The notes beneath the pieces were generated by a model that made no database searches, was not told where the DNA came from, and saw only the letters and a program-made list of their open reading frames with translations. Made by a program: the position numbers and the translations under genes. Positions 54,230-62,612 of a stretch of 64,000 bases of DNA are shown here, piece after piece; position 1 is the first letter of the stretch; each line of letters begins with the position of its first letter. The stretch is from assembly GCA_964563495.1 (NCBI GenBank), contig CAZLYK010000009.1, positions 5,297 through 69,296 of the forward strand. The letters run 5' to 3'. Origin of the DNA: CAZLYK01 sp964563495 (GTDB lineage Bacteria > Acidobacteriota > Blastocatellia > RBC074).

Positions 54230-55027
54230 ATGAAAATCGGCGTTATCACCAAGCGCGAAAAAGCGCACAAGTCAGGGTCGGTCATGCAGGAGGCAGCCGG
54301 TTTGTTGACCGGGCGCGGCCTGACCGTGGAGATGATCTATCCCGAGGATGGAGTGATCGAGATCGAGCGGGTCAAAAATGATTGTGATCTCTACCTGCTC
54401 AAGTCCGGGAGCGAGATGGCCTTGAGCCTGGCCGGCGTGCTGCACGAATCGTATGCGGATATCCTCAATCCTTATCCGATCGTCGTGCTCATGCGCGACA
54501 AGATCGTCTCGACCAAGATGCTGCAGGATGCCGGCGTGCCGTTGCCTGAGACCTTCTTTGCGGCCAAGGCCGATCAACTGGCCGAACTGTTGAACGATGG
54601 TCCGCTTGTAGTCAAGCCTTTCTGGGCCGCATCACAGGGTCGTGGAGTCCAGATCATGCGGACGGCTGATGATCTGCCAGGGATCAGCCCCGATCAAGAT
54701 CTGGTCTTCGCACAGCGATATCACCAGCCGGATGGGCGCGACCATAAATTGTATGTCATCGGGGAGGAGGTTTTCGGAGTCCGCCGGGTCTGGCCGCCGA
54801 GGACCCTCGAGGACAAGCTTGGAGAGCCATTCGAAGTGCCGGCCGAGATGAGAGAGATCGCGCTGCGCTGCGGCCGGGCCTTTAACATCGGGCTTTACGG
54901 CGTCGATGTGATTATCAGCGAAGGTCATCCGTTCGTGGTCGATATCAACACCTTCCCGGGTTTCAAAGGGGTGCCCGGCGCCGCGAATTTGCTGGCCGAA
55001 TATATTCTCTCGGTTTTGAGTTCCTGA
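54230..55027 (+). CDS. ATP-grasp enzyme 2
   Basis: 265 residues from the ATG at 54230. Motifs: LYLLKSGSE in the N-terminal domain, VVKPFWAASQGRGV (lysine), DHKLYVIGEEVFGVRR, LYGVDVIIS and VVDINTFPGFKGVPG near the C-terminus, where D-x-N binds metal. No obvious ribosome site before the ATG. Tandem with the third ATP-grasp, 14 bases away. Confidence 0.88.
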   Translation: MKIGVITKREKAHKSGSVMQEAAGLLTGRGLTVEMIYPEDGVIEIERVKNDCDLYLLKSGSEMALSLAGVLHESYADILNPYPIVVLMRDKIVSTKMLQDAGVPLPETFFAAKADQLAELLNDGPLVVKPFWAASQGRGVQIMRTADDLPGISPDQDLVFAQRYHQPDGRDHKLYVIGEEVFGVRRVWPPRTLEDKLGEPFEVPAEMREIALRCGRAFNIGLYGVDVIISEGHPFVVDINTFPGFKGVPGAANLLAEYILSVLSS

Positions 55028-55041
55028 ATGAGGTGAGTTGA

Positions 55042-55869
55042 ATGAAGCTGCATTTTATGATCGTTCGTCGTGTTCCACCGGTGCCCAGCCCGGTGCTGGT
55101 CGAGGCCTATCAGATATTGCGCGGGCGCGGTTACACCGTCACTGAAGACATCGCCGAAGAGGTCATGCAACGATCGGATCTGATCGAAGTTGAGCACGAC
55201 GTCTATCTTCTCAAGTCCCACACCGAGCTATCGCTCGCGCTGGCGGGCATTCTTTACACCCAGGGTGCGAACATCCTCAATCCCTATCAATCCTGTTCGC
55301 TGATTCAAAGCAAGATCATCACATCCAGGCTGCTCCGGAAAGCCGGCATCCCGGCTCCCGATTCGTGGGTGACCGGAGATTTGAGCATGGCCAAACCGCT
55401 GCTTGAGAGGCATCCATTGATCATCAAGCCGCATATGGGGCATCGCGGTGCCGGCGTCAACCTGTGCCGGGTTCCGGAAGACATCGACAAGATCCCGGCT
55501 CCCGAGACGCCGGTGATCATCCAGGAGGCGATTCCCGGTCCGGGAGAGGATTTGAAGATCTACGTCGTCGGAGACCAGGTCTACGGCGTCAAGAAGGCCT
55601 TTTCGGAATCCAGTTTTTCCGTCGCCGGGCGCCACGTGCCGATCACCGATGAGGTCATGGAGATCTCGCGCAGGGTCGGCCAGGTCTGCGGTTTGGGGCT
55701 CTATGGGTTGGATATTATCGAGAGCGACCGAGGTCCTTACGTGGTCGATGTCAACTACTTCCCCGGCTACAAGGGCGTCCCGAATGCGGCGGGCATGATT
55801 GCCGATTACATAGATGATTATGCCAAAGGCCGGGTAGTCCTGACTCCGCCGGTGGCCAATGTCGTTTAG
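55042..55869 (+). CDS. ATP-grasp enzyme 3
   Basis: 275 residues. YLLKSHTELSLALAGIL, IIKPHMGHRGAGV, DLKIYVVGDQVYGVKK, LYGLDIIES and VVDVNYFPGYKGVPN. The same motif order as ATP-grasp 2 and 4, so it is a paralog. The stop overlaps the MFS start by 11 bases, which ties it to the transporter. GAGGTG lies ahead of the ATG. Confidence 0.88.
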   Translation: MKLHFMIVRRVPPVPSPVLVEAYQILRGRGYTVTEDIAEEVMQRSDLIEVEHDVYLLKSHTELSLALAGILYTQGANILNPYQSCSLIQSKIITSRLLRKAGIPAPDSWVTGDLSMAKPLLERHPLIIKPHMGHRGAGVNLCRVPEDIDKIPAPETPVIIQEAIPGPGEDLKIYVVGDQVYGVKKAFSESSFSVAGRHVPITDEVMEISRRVGQVCGLGLYGLDIIESDRGPYVVDVNYFPGYKGVPNAAGMIADYIDDYAKGRVVLTPPVANVV

Positions 55870-57136
55870 AGGCGGCAGAAGGGATGAGATTTTACCGGGG
55901 TTAACCAGAAGATGGTCGGGGAAGAGGGAATCGGTCAGCCCGGCGCTTTTGGGCATCCTGGCCGAAGGGTTTCTCTCGCGGTTGAGCTTTGGCGTAATCA
56001 GCTTTGCGTTGCCGATCTTTGCCTATCGCCGTCTGGGTTTGAGTCTGAGGGAGACGGGGCTGCTTTTCTCGCTCAATCTGGTCGCCGAGCAGTTGTTCAA
56101 GCCGTTGATGGGTTGGGTTGCGGATCACGTCGGCGTCAAGCGGACTTTTACGGTGGCGATCGCTTTGCGCAGCCTAGTCGCGTTATTGCTCGCCTTTGCC
56201 GTCTCGCCCTGGCACGTCTTCGCCATTCGCTTCCTCCACGGTTTCTCGGAATCGATGCGCGATCCGTCGGTCAATGTGCTGATCGTCGAGAACGCCAATC
56301 AGAGATCCCTGGCTTCGGCTTTTGGCTGGTATACGACGGCGAAGATGTCCGCCGGCTCGATCGGCAGGGCTCTTGGGGGCGCGCTGCTGGCGTTGGCAGT
56401 CGAAAACTATTCACTGGCCTTCATCTCCGCCTTTGCCTTGTCGATCCTTCCGCTCTACGTCGTTATGCGCTATGTTCGTGAACCGGGGAGACACGAGAAG
56501 CCGTTCGATCAGCGGACCGGTGATAAAGCAGCCGCATTCGAAGAGAGCAGGGCTAAGCGGAAGGGGATCTGGTCGGTCGCGATTCTGGGCTTTCTGATCG
56601 CCAGTACGGCCCAGATGATCAGCAATCTTTTTCCGATTCTGGCGATGGAGTACGGCGGTTTGAGCGCGGGGCAGATGAGCCTGATCTACTCGTTCTCGAT
56701 CATCGTGGTGGTCGGGGCGGGGCCGATCTTCGGCTGGATATCCGATCATGTCAGCCGCAAGCTGGTCTTGATGGTGCGCGGGATCGCCAACACCTGTTCG
56801 TCGTTGCTCTTCTTATATTTTCCGGGTTTTACCGGAATGTCCGCCGGTAATGTCGTCGATGCCATGGGCAAAGCGGCCTTCCGACCGGCGTGGGGCTCGC
56901 TCATGGCGCAAATTTCAACCGTCGATCGCCGGCGTCGCGCGCGCGTCATGAGTTATTTGAGCCTGGGTGAAGGTCTGGGGGAGACTATCGGGCCGCTGCT
57001 CGGCGGTTTTCTCTGGCACTACTGGGGAGTCGGGGCCATGCTCGGCGTTCGCGTCGCGCTCGCCCTGATCGGCGAGATTTATGCCCTCGTTCTGTCGAGG
57101 GGATCTGTCAACAGTCCGGGAAAAAGCAGGGATTGA
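55859..57136 (+). CDS. MFS transporter of the ATP-grasp cluster
   Basis: 425 residues with many membrane helices. After a basic N-terminus come LLGILAEGFLSRLSF, the MFS loop motif GWVADHVGVKRTF between helices 2 and 3, and SAFGWYTTAKMSAG. The C-terminal half contains GKAAFRPAWGSLMAQIS. Several of these segments match the MFS part of the FHA fusion at 59586-62612 (AEAFLSRISSG, YSWYTTTKSTSG, GKAAFKPTWGAIAAKIS), so the two are paralogs. Translationally coupled to ATP-grasp 3, it may export or import the cluster's product. Confidence 0.9.
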   Translation: MSFRGGRRDEILPGLTRRWSGKRESVSPALLGILAEGFLSRLSFGVISFALPIFAYRRLGLSLRETGLLFSLNLVAEQLFKPLMGWVADHVGVKRTFTVAIALRSLVALLLAFAVSPWHVFAIRFLHGFSESMRDPSVNVLIVENANQRSLASAFGWYTTAKMSAGSIGRALGGALLALAVENYSLAFISAFALSILPLYVVMRYVREPGRHEKPFDQRTGDKAAAFEESRAKRKGIWSVAILGFLIASTAQMISNLFPILAMEYGGLSAGQMSLIYSFSIIVVVGAGPIFGWISDHVSRKLVLMVRGIANTCSSLLFLYFPGFTGMSAGNVVDAMGKAAFRPAWGSLMAQISTVDRRRRARVMSYLSLGEGLGETIGPLLGGFLWHYWGVGAMLGVRVALALIGEIYALVLSRGSVNSPGKSRD

Positions 57137-57174
57137 AAAGATTCCGGAAAAGACCTGTGGAATGGGAGACTGAT

Positions 57175-58035
57175 ATGCGTATCTGTTTTTTGATGGAGCC
57201 GCCGCGGAGCAAAGATTCCGTGACCTATGAAGTGCTCAATGGTTTGAAGGCCGGCGGCGCCGATGTCGAGGTGGTGACCGAGCGCAGCGGTTTGATCGAT
57301 CTTGAAAACTTCAAATTCGATTATGACCTTTATCTGTTCAAATCGCATTCGCCGCTGGCCGAATCTCTTGCAGCCGCGGCTCATTATCGCGGCGCGAAGC
57401 TGTTTAACGATTATCCGGCGACGATGAAGGTTCGTGACAAGGTCCTGACCTGTACGCTTTTGCTGCAGGGCGACATCCCCACGCCAAAGACCTTTGTCAC
57501 CGATTCGATCGAGACGCTACGCCCGGTCGTGCGCGAAATCCCGATCGTCGTCAAACCTTATCGCGGTCGCCGCGGCGAAGGCATCGAGGTCTGCCTCAAT
57601 CAATCGCAGTTTGATGAGCTGGTCAAAAAACGGGCGGGAATGCCCGCCGGCGATCCCGATGAGGGCGGAGGTGAGGATGGGACCGCCCTCGGCGAGCGGT
57701 TGATCTTCGCCCAGGAATATCTCGAGCACGAACCGTTCGATTACAAAGCCTATGCGATCGGCGATTACGTCCACGTGATCAAACGCATCTTCCCGGCAAA
57801 GACCAAAGAGGAAAAATTGGGCACGCCGGTCGAGAATGATCCCGAGCTGTTCGACCTGGTCAGACGGTGCGGGAAGCTTTTCGGGCTCCAGCTTTATGGC
57901 GTCGATCTGGTCAAGACACCTCACGGCTTTTCAGTGATCGAGGTCAACTGCTTCCCGGGTTATAAAGGCGTGCCGCAGGGCGGCGAGCGGATCTCTAATT
58001 TCATACTTGAAAAATCCGGGATTCGAGGTGAATAA
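57175..58035 (+). CDS. ATP-grasp enzyme 4
   Basis: 286 residues from the ATG at 57175, with GGGAG ahead. YLFKSHSPLAESLA, VVKPYRGRRGEGI, DYKAYAIGDYVHVIKR, LYGVDLVKT and VIEVNCFPGYKGVPQ. A Gly/Asp-rich insertion lies near residues 155-170. It starts 38 bases after the transporter gene. An in-frame extension to 57133 has no ribosome site. Confidence 0.88.
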   Translation: MRICFLMEPPRSKDSVTYEVLNGLKAGGADVEVVTERSGLIDLENFKFDYDLYLFKSHSPLAESLAAAAHYRGAKLFNDYPATMKVRDKVLTCTLLLQGDIPTPKTFVTDSIETLRPVVREIPIVVKPYRGRRGEGIEVCLNQSQFDELVKKRAGMPAGDPDEGGGEDGTALGERLIFAQEYLEHEPFDYKAYAIGDYVHVIKRIFPAKTKEEKLGTPVENDPELFDLVRRCGKLFGLQLYGVDLVKTPHGFSVIEVNCFPGYKGVPQGGERISNFILEKSGIRGE

Positions 58036-58168
58036 ACAAAGGGCGGGCAACATCTGGTCGTAAGTCCTCATCTCAGAGGCCGTTTTAGAAGCCCCAACAA
58101 GAAATAAGCTGTAGACGGAGGGGCCTGCTGGACAGGCTGAAGACTTTTTTAGGAGGAACGGGTGATTT

Positions 58169-59476
58169 ATGAATGATAATTCGGGATTGAACTTTGGGAG
58201 AGGTAAGGGTTTTAGAGGGGCGAACCGGCTGATGATCATGCTGGCCGTAATCCTGGCTTCGGCGCTCATGACCGGCGCCGCTTTTGCTCACTATCTGCTC
58301 ACGGATGAAATGAAGACCGAATCTTCAAAGAAAGACGAGAAAGAGAAGAAGGCAGACAAGAAGAAATCAAAGTCCGTTGATGACGATGATGAAGACAGCG
58401 ATAAGAGCAGGAAAATCGAAAAAGAGTCCAGGGCAAAGAGTTCGGACTTGAAATCGGAATCCGGAAAATCTGAGACGAAGGCGGTGAAGAATTCGGCACC
58501 GACCGTTTCTCTGACGGTTGCAGCGTTGGAATCGGTCAATGCGACGGTCGAGACCGATCCCGTGCCGCACGGCGGTGATGCTGCAGACGATCCGGCGATC
58601 TGGATCAACCAGGCCGATCCGTCGCAAAGCACGATCATCGGTACCGACAAACAGGGAGGGCTGGCGGTCTACGATCTCAGCGGCAAACAGATTCAATACC
58701 TGGCCGACGGCAAGATGGATAACGTCGATCTGCGCGATGGGTTCAAGCTCAGCGGCCAATCAGTGGCGATCGTGACGGCGGGAAATCGCCAGGATAACAG
58801 TCTGGCCGTTTACAAGGTCAATCCGCAGACGCGCCAGTTGGAGAACGTCGCCGCGCGCAAGATCTCGACCATGCCGGTTTACGGATCGTGTATGTATCGG
58901 AGCGCTAAAAACGACAAAGTCTATTATTTCGCGACCAGCAAATCGGGCGAGGTCGAACAATGGGAGCTCTTCGACGGAGGCAGCGGTAAGGTCGACGCCA
59001 AAAAGGTGCGTAATTTCAAGGTCGGCTCGGTCATTGAAGGATGCGTTACCGATGACCAGCTCGGTCATTTCTATGTCAGCGAGGAGGCCGTCGGGATCTG
59101 GAAATACGGCGCCGAACCCGAAGCCGGAAATACCCGCACCCAGGTCGCCAAAGTGGGTGACGGCAATCTCTTCGCCGATGTCGAAGGATTGGCTATCGCC
59201 TATGGTAAGGATGAGACCGGTTATTTGATGGTCTCAAGCCAGGGCAATCACACCTTCGTCGTTTATCGCCGCGATGGCAATAACGAGTTTGTCAAGAAGT
59301 TCCGCGTCAGCAACGGCGGCGGCGTCGACGGCGCCGAGGAGACTGACGGGATCGATGTGACTACAGTCAATCTGGGACCGGCCTTCCCGCACGGCGTTTT
59401 CGTAGCCCAGGACGGTTTCAATGATAAAGGCAACCAGAACTTCAAACTGGTTCCGCTCCAGTCGATAATCAAATAG
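58169..59476 (+). CDS. Membrane-anchored or exported beta-propeller phytase
   Basis: Removes phosphate from phytate (inositol hexakisphosphate) at the cell surface or periplasm. 435 residues. An N-terminal hydrophobic segment (LMIMLAVILASALMTGAAFA) is followed by a Lys/Asp/Glu/Ser-rich linker to about residue 110. The propeller carries the phytase hallmarks DDPAIWINQADPSQSTIIGTD, GGLAVYDLSGKQIQYL, KMDNVDLRDGF and VGDGNLFADVEGLAI. AGGAGG lies 12 bases before the ATG. It sits between the ATP-grasp genes and the FHA fusion. Confidence 0.92.
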   Translation: MNDNSGLNFGRGKGFRGANRLMIMLAVILASALMTGAAFAHYLLTDEMKTESSKKDEKEKKADKKKSKSVDDDDEDSDKSRKIEKESRAKSSDLKSESGKSETKAVKNSAPTVSLTVAALESVNATVETDPVPHGGDAADDPAIWINQADPSQSTIIGTDKQGGLAVYDLSGKQIQYLADGKMDNVDLRDGFKLSGQSVAIVTAGNRQDNSLAVYKVNPQTRQLENVAARKISTMPVYGSCMYRSAKNDKVYYFATSKSGEVEQWELFDGGSGKVDAKKVRNFKVGSVIEGCVTDDQLGHFYVSEEAVGIWKYGAEPEAGNTRTQVAKVGDGNLFADVEGLAIAYGKDETGYLMVSSQGNHTFVVYRRDGNNEFVKKFRVSNGGGVDGAEETDGIDVTTVNLGPAFPHGVFVAQDGFNDKGNQNFKLVPLQSIIK

Positions 59477-59567
59477 ACAGGATCGATAGGATTTTTGCAG
59501 GATTAAATAAGACTTTCCTTAAAAAGTCTTGTTTAATCCTGCAAAAATCCTATCGATCCTGTCTATT
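59472..59567. repeat. Intergenic palindrome, full copy with covarying arms
   Basis: GATCGATAGG pairs with CCTATCGATC, unlike the consensus TTGACAGG. The left end contains the phytase stop. Confidence 0.92.
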
Positions 59568-59585
59568 GTTAAATAGGACACACCC

Positions 59586-62500
59586 GTGAAACGCTGCCCG
59601 TTATGCCAGCGCGAATTCCCTGATCATCTCACATATTGCGATCAACACGGAGCCGCACTCTCCCCGGTGGAACCGCCCATGAAGGCTACACTGTCCATCA
59701 TTCAATCTGACGGTTCCGAGCGAGTGTTTGATCTACCGACGACGACGGTCACACTGGGTAAGACGCCTGAAAACCAGGTCATCATCTCTGATACCGCGAT
59801 CAGCCGTCAGCACGCGAGCATAGAGCCGCGTGACGGCCAATACCTGTTCAAAGATTTGGGCAGTCTCAACGGCAGTTTTCTGAACGGCCAGAGGCTGGGC
59901 AGGGAAGAGGTCGCGCTCAAGGATGGTGATCTGATAGCGATCGGGCGGACGAGGCTGACCTTCCGGTTGGGGCAGGTTGCGAAAGCGCCGGAGGCGCCGC
60001 CGCGTCAGCCGGCCCGGCCGAGCAAGCCGTCTACGCCGCCCATACCTCCGCCTCCGCCGGTCGATAAGCTCAGGCAGGCTGCATATCGTGTCGCGCAGAC
60101 CGGAGAGTTGCTGCCGCCGGCGCATGGGGATGTGGTCAAGGAGGCTCCGCCGAAGGCCGCGCAGGGCATAGTCCTCGACGGCCGCTACGCGCTCGAAGCG
60201 AAGCTTGCCCAGGATGCTACCGGGACGACCTATCGGGCGCTCCGGTTGATGCTTGGCGATCGGGTCTCGGTTAGAGTCCTGCGCCCTGAGCTGGTGACCA
60301 ATGAGATCGCGGTCGAGCGCTTTCGCCGCCAGGCTCTGGTCGCGGCCCGGATCAAGCATCCGAACTCGGTGCAGGTCTTCGATTTCGGTTATACGCCGGA
60401 AGGCGCGGTCTATATCGTCGAAGAGCTGTTGTCCGGGCGCACCCTGCGCGATCTGTTGAAAGAGGAACGCGGCTTGAGCCTGGCTCACGTGGTCAATATC
60501 ATCAACCAGATCTGCGGCGCGGTTCACGCCGCTCACCTCAATGGGATTGTGCTGCGCGATCTCAAGCCGGAAACGATCTTTGTCGAAGTGGGCGCGGATG
60601 GAAAGGAACTGATCAAGGTCGGTGGATACGGTCTGGCCAAGGTCGATCAGTCGATCAGTCAGGGAAAATCGCTGACCGGTCCATTGGGCGTCTTCGGGTC
60701 GCCGCAATACACCTCGCCCGAGCAGTGGCTGGGGCAGCCGCTGGATGCACGCTCCGATATCTATGCTCTCGGCATCATTCTCTTTGAGCTGCTCACCGGC
60801 GCGCCGCCGTTCAACCCCCAGGACCCGAATGAGTTCGCCAACTATCATCTGTACTGGCCCGTGCCCGACATCACGGAGGTAGGGCGAAGCGATCTGGATG
60901 AAGGTGTGGCCGCGGTCATCAACCGCGCGCTCTCGAAAGAACCGGTGCTTCGCCAGCCATCCGCGATCCAGCTGGCAGAAGAGCTGCAGGCGGTCTCGGG
61001 GGCGGGCGAGGGGCTCGTCAATCGGCTGGTCTCGAAAGCCACAGGGCTTTTGACCTACACGCCGATTGTCGTATCCAAGCGGGCTGCGGTCCCGGCCGGT
61101 GAAGAGGTCTTGCCATCGGTCGTGCCGGAGGTCGAAGAGAAGGGCCACGGCGCGTTCAACCCGGTGGTCGTCGCTTTGATGGCCGAGGCTTTTCTCTCTC
61201 GCATCTCCAGCGGGATGCTCAAAACCGCCGTCCCGCTCTATGCGCTGCTGGTCTTCGGCATGAAGATCACTTCGGTCATGGCGCTGGTGCTGATTCAAAA
61301 CATCGTCCCGCTGATCATGAGGCCGGTCTTTGGAACGCTCGCCGACAAGTACGGCAAGAAGCGGGTCTTTATGATTTCGCTGATCATCAGGACGGCGGTC
61401 AGTTTGCTTTATGCGATCGCGACGCTTCCCCTCGTGCTCTTTGTGGTCAGTGCGATCAGGGGCATCGCCGATTCGGCCAAAGGCCCTTCGGCTTCGGCCA
61501 TGATCGCGGATCACACCGATGAGAAACATATCGCCCAGGCCTATTCCTGGTATACGACGACCAAATCGACTTCGGGTGGAATCGGCGAAGCCATGGCCGC
61601 CTTCGTGCTGGTCGTCTTGATCGCCTGGTTTGCCGGGATACAAACAGTCAAAGCCAATGTCGTCGTTATCGATAAGGTCACCCGCTCGGGCCAGTACGTC
61701 GAAGAGATCGTCAAGGATGCCGCTCAGTTGCAGGTCGGCGGCATGCTGCCGGGAGACGCGAGTGACCCCAAGTCACACAAAATAATCCGTCTCGAGCAGC
61801 GCGAGATGCCGTTGAAGGATATCCCGATCGATGATCTGCCGAAAGTCGTCGCCCCCGCGCCGCTGCGAAAGACCCTGGTCACGATCTTTATCGTCTCGAC
61901 CCTGCTCTCGGCCTGCTCGCTCATTCTCGTCGCCGTCTTTATCAAGGAAAAGAAGAAAGATAAGAAAGATAAGAAGGAGAAGAAAGAGAAAATCGATACC
62001 GCGAGTGGGATGCTCGATGCGCCGAGACAGCAGCCGAACGTCTGGTCTTTCGCCCTGCTGGGGATGGCGCTGACGGCACCGGCTTATATGGTGACCGGCG
62101 AATTTTTCGTGATTCTGGCCGTCAAACTGGAGGTAACGCCGAGCGCGCTCGGCTGGATCAAGGTCCTGGCGGAGACGGCCACACCGCTGCTCTTCGGCCC
62201 ATTTTTCGGCTGGCTGGCCGACCGCATCGGCGCGGGCAGGGTGATAGCGCTGCGGTCGGTCGCGAATCTACTGACATCCTTCATGTTCTGGATCGTCCCG
62301 TCGTTTGCGGGAACAGCGCTGCTGGGACTGGTCATGGGGCTGGCGCGTGGCCTGGACGAGATAGGTAAAGCGGCGTTCAAACCGACCTGGGGCGCGATTG
62401 CCGCAAAGATCTCCAGCTTTAATCTCTCGACGCGGAGCAAGACGATGGGGATTCTGGAGGCCGGAGTCGATACCTCCGACCTGGTTTTCCCGGTCATGGC

Positions 62501-62612
62501 CGGCGCTATGCTGCAGTATCTTTCATTGGGGCCGCTCATGATCGTACGCAGCATCCTCGCCATTGCCGCAGAGGTCTATGGATTTCTGTTGATGCGGAGG
62601 CATAAGATTTAA
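59586..62612 (+). CDS. Zinc ribbon, FHA, pseudokinase and MFS fusion protein
   Basis: 1008 residues from a GTG with AGGA eight bases upstream. Zinc ribbon (CPLCQREFPDHLTYC, residues 4-18). FHA domain (about 33-128: SRQHASI, GSLNGSFLNG). Pro-rich linker. Kinase-like domain (about 196-465): the ATP lysine is Arg (VSVRVL), the catalytic loop reads LRDLKPET and the DFG position reads GYG, so it is a pseudokinase. An MFS transporter domain follows (about 525-1005). A Lys-rich loop (KKKDKKDKKEKKEK) separates its halves. Paralogous to the MFS at 55859-57136. Confidence 0.88.
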   Translation: MKRCPLCQREFPDHLTYCDQHGAALSPVEPPMKATLSIIQSDGSERVFDLPTTTVTLGKTPENQVIISDTAISRQHASIEPRDGQYLFKDLGSLNGSFLNGQRLGREEVALKDGDLIAIGRTRLTFRLGQVAKAPEAPPRQPARPSKPSTPPIPPPPPVDKLRQAAYRVAQTGELLPPAHGDVVKEAPPKAAQGIVLDGRYALEAKLAQDATGTTYRALRLMLGDRVSVRVLRPELVTNEIAVERFRRQALVAARIKHPNSVQVFDFGYTPEGAVYIVEELLSGRTLRDLLKEERGLSLAHVVNIINQICGAVHAAHLNGIVLRDLKPETIFVEVGADGKELIKVGGYGLAKVDQSISQGKSLTGPLGVFGSPQYTSPEQWLGQPLDARSDIYALGIILFELLTGAPPFNPQDPNEFANYHLYWPVPDITEVGRSDLDEGVAAVINRALSKEPVLRQPSAIQLAEELQAVSGAGEGLVNRLVSKATGLLTYTPIVVSKRAAVPAGEEVLPSVVPEVEEKGHGAFNPVVVALMAEAFLSRISSGMLKTAVPLYALLVFGMKITSVMALVLIQNIVPLIMRPVFGTLADKYGKKRVFMISLIIRTAVSLLYAIATLPLVLFVVSAIRGIADSAKGPSASAMIADHTDEKHIAQAYSWYTTTKSTSGGIGEAMAAFVLVVLIAWFAGIQTVKANVVVIDKVTRSGQYVEEIVKDAAQLQVGGMLPGDASDPKSHKIIRLEQREMPLKDIPIDDLPKVVAPAPLRKTLVTIFIVSTLLSACSLILVAVFIKEKKKDKKDKKEKKEKIDTASGMLDAPRQQPNVWSFALLGMALTAPAYMVTGEFFVILAVKLEVTPSALGWIKVLAETATPLLFGPFFGWLADRIGAGRVIALRSVANLLTSFMFWIVPSFAGTALLGLVMGLARGLDEIGKAAFKPTWGAIAAKISSFNLSTRSKTMGILEAGVDTSDLVFPVMAGAMLQYLSLGPLMIVRSILAIAAEVYGFLLMRRHKI

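Noticed and set aside
59733..61643. A 636-codon open frame on the minus strand inside the FHA-pseudokinase-MFS gene
   Set aside because: It is rich in Arg, Asp and Gln with no domain, lies antisense to clear FHA and kinase motifs, and is a GC-driven shadow.
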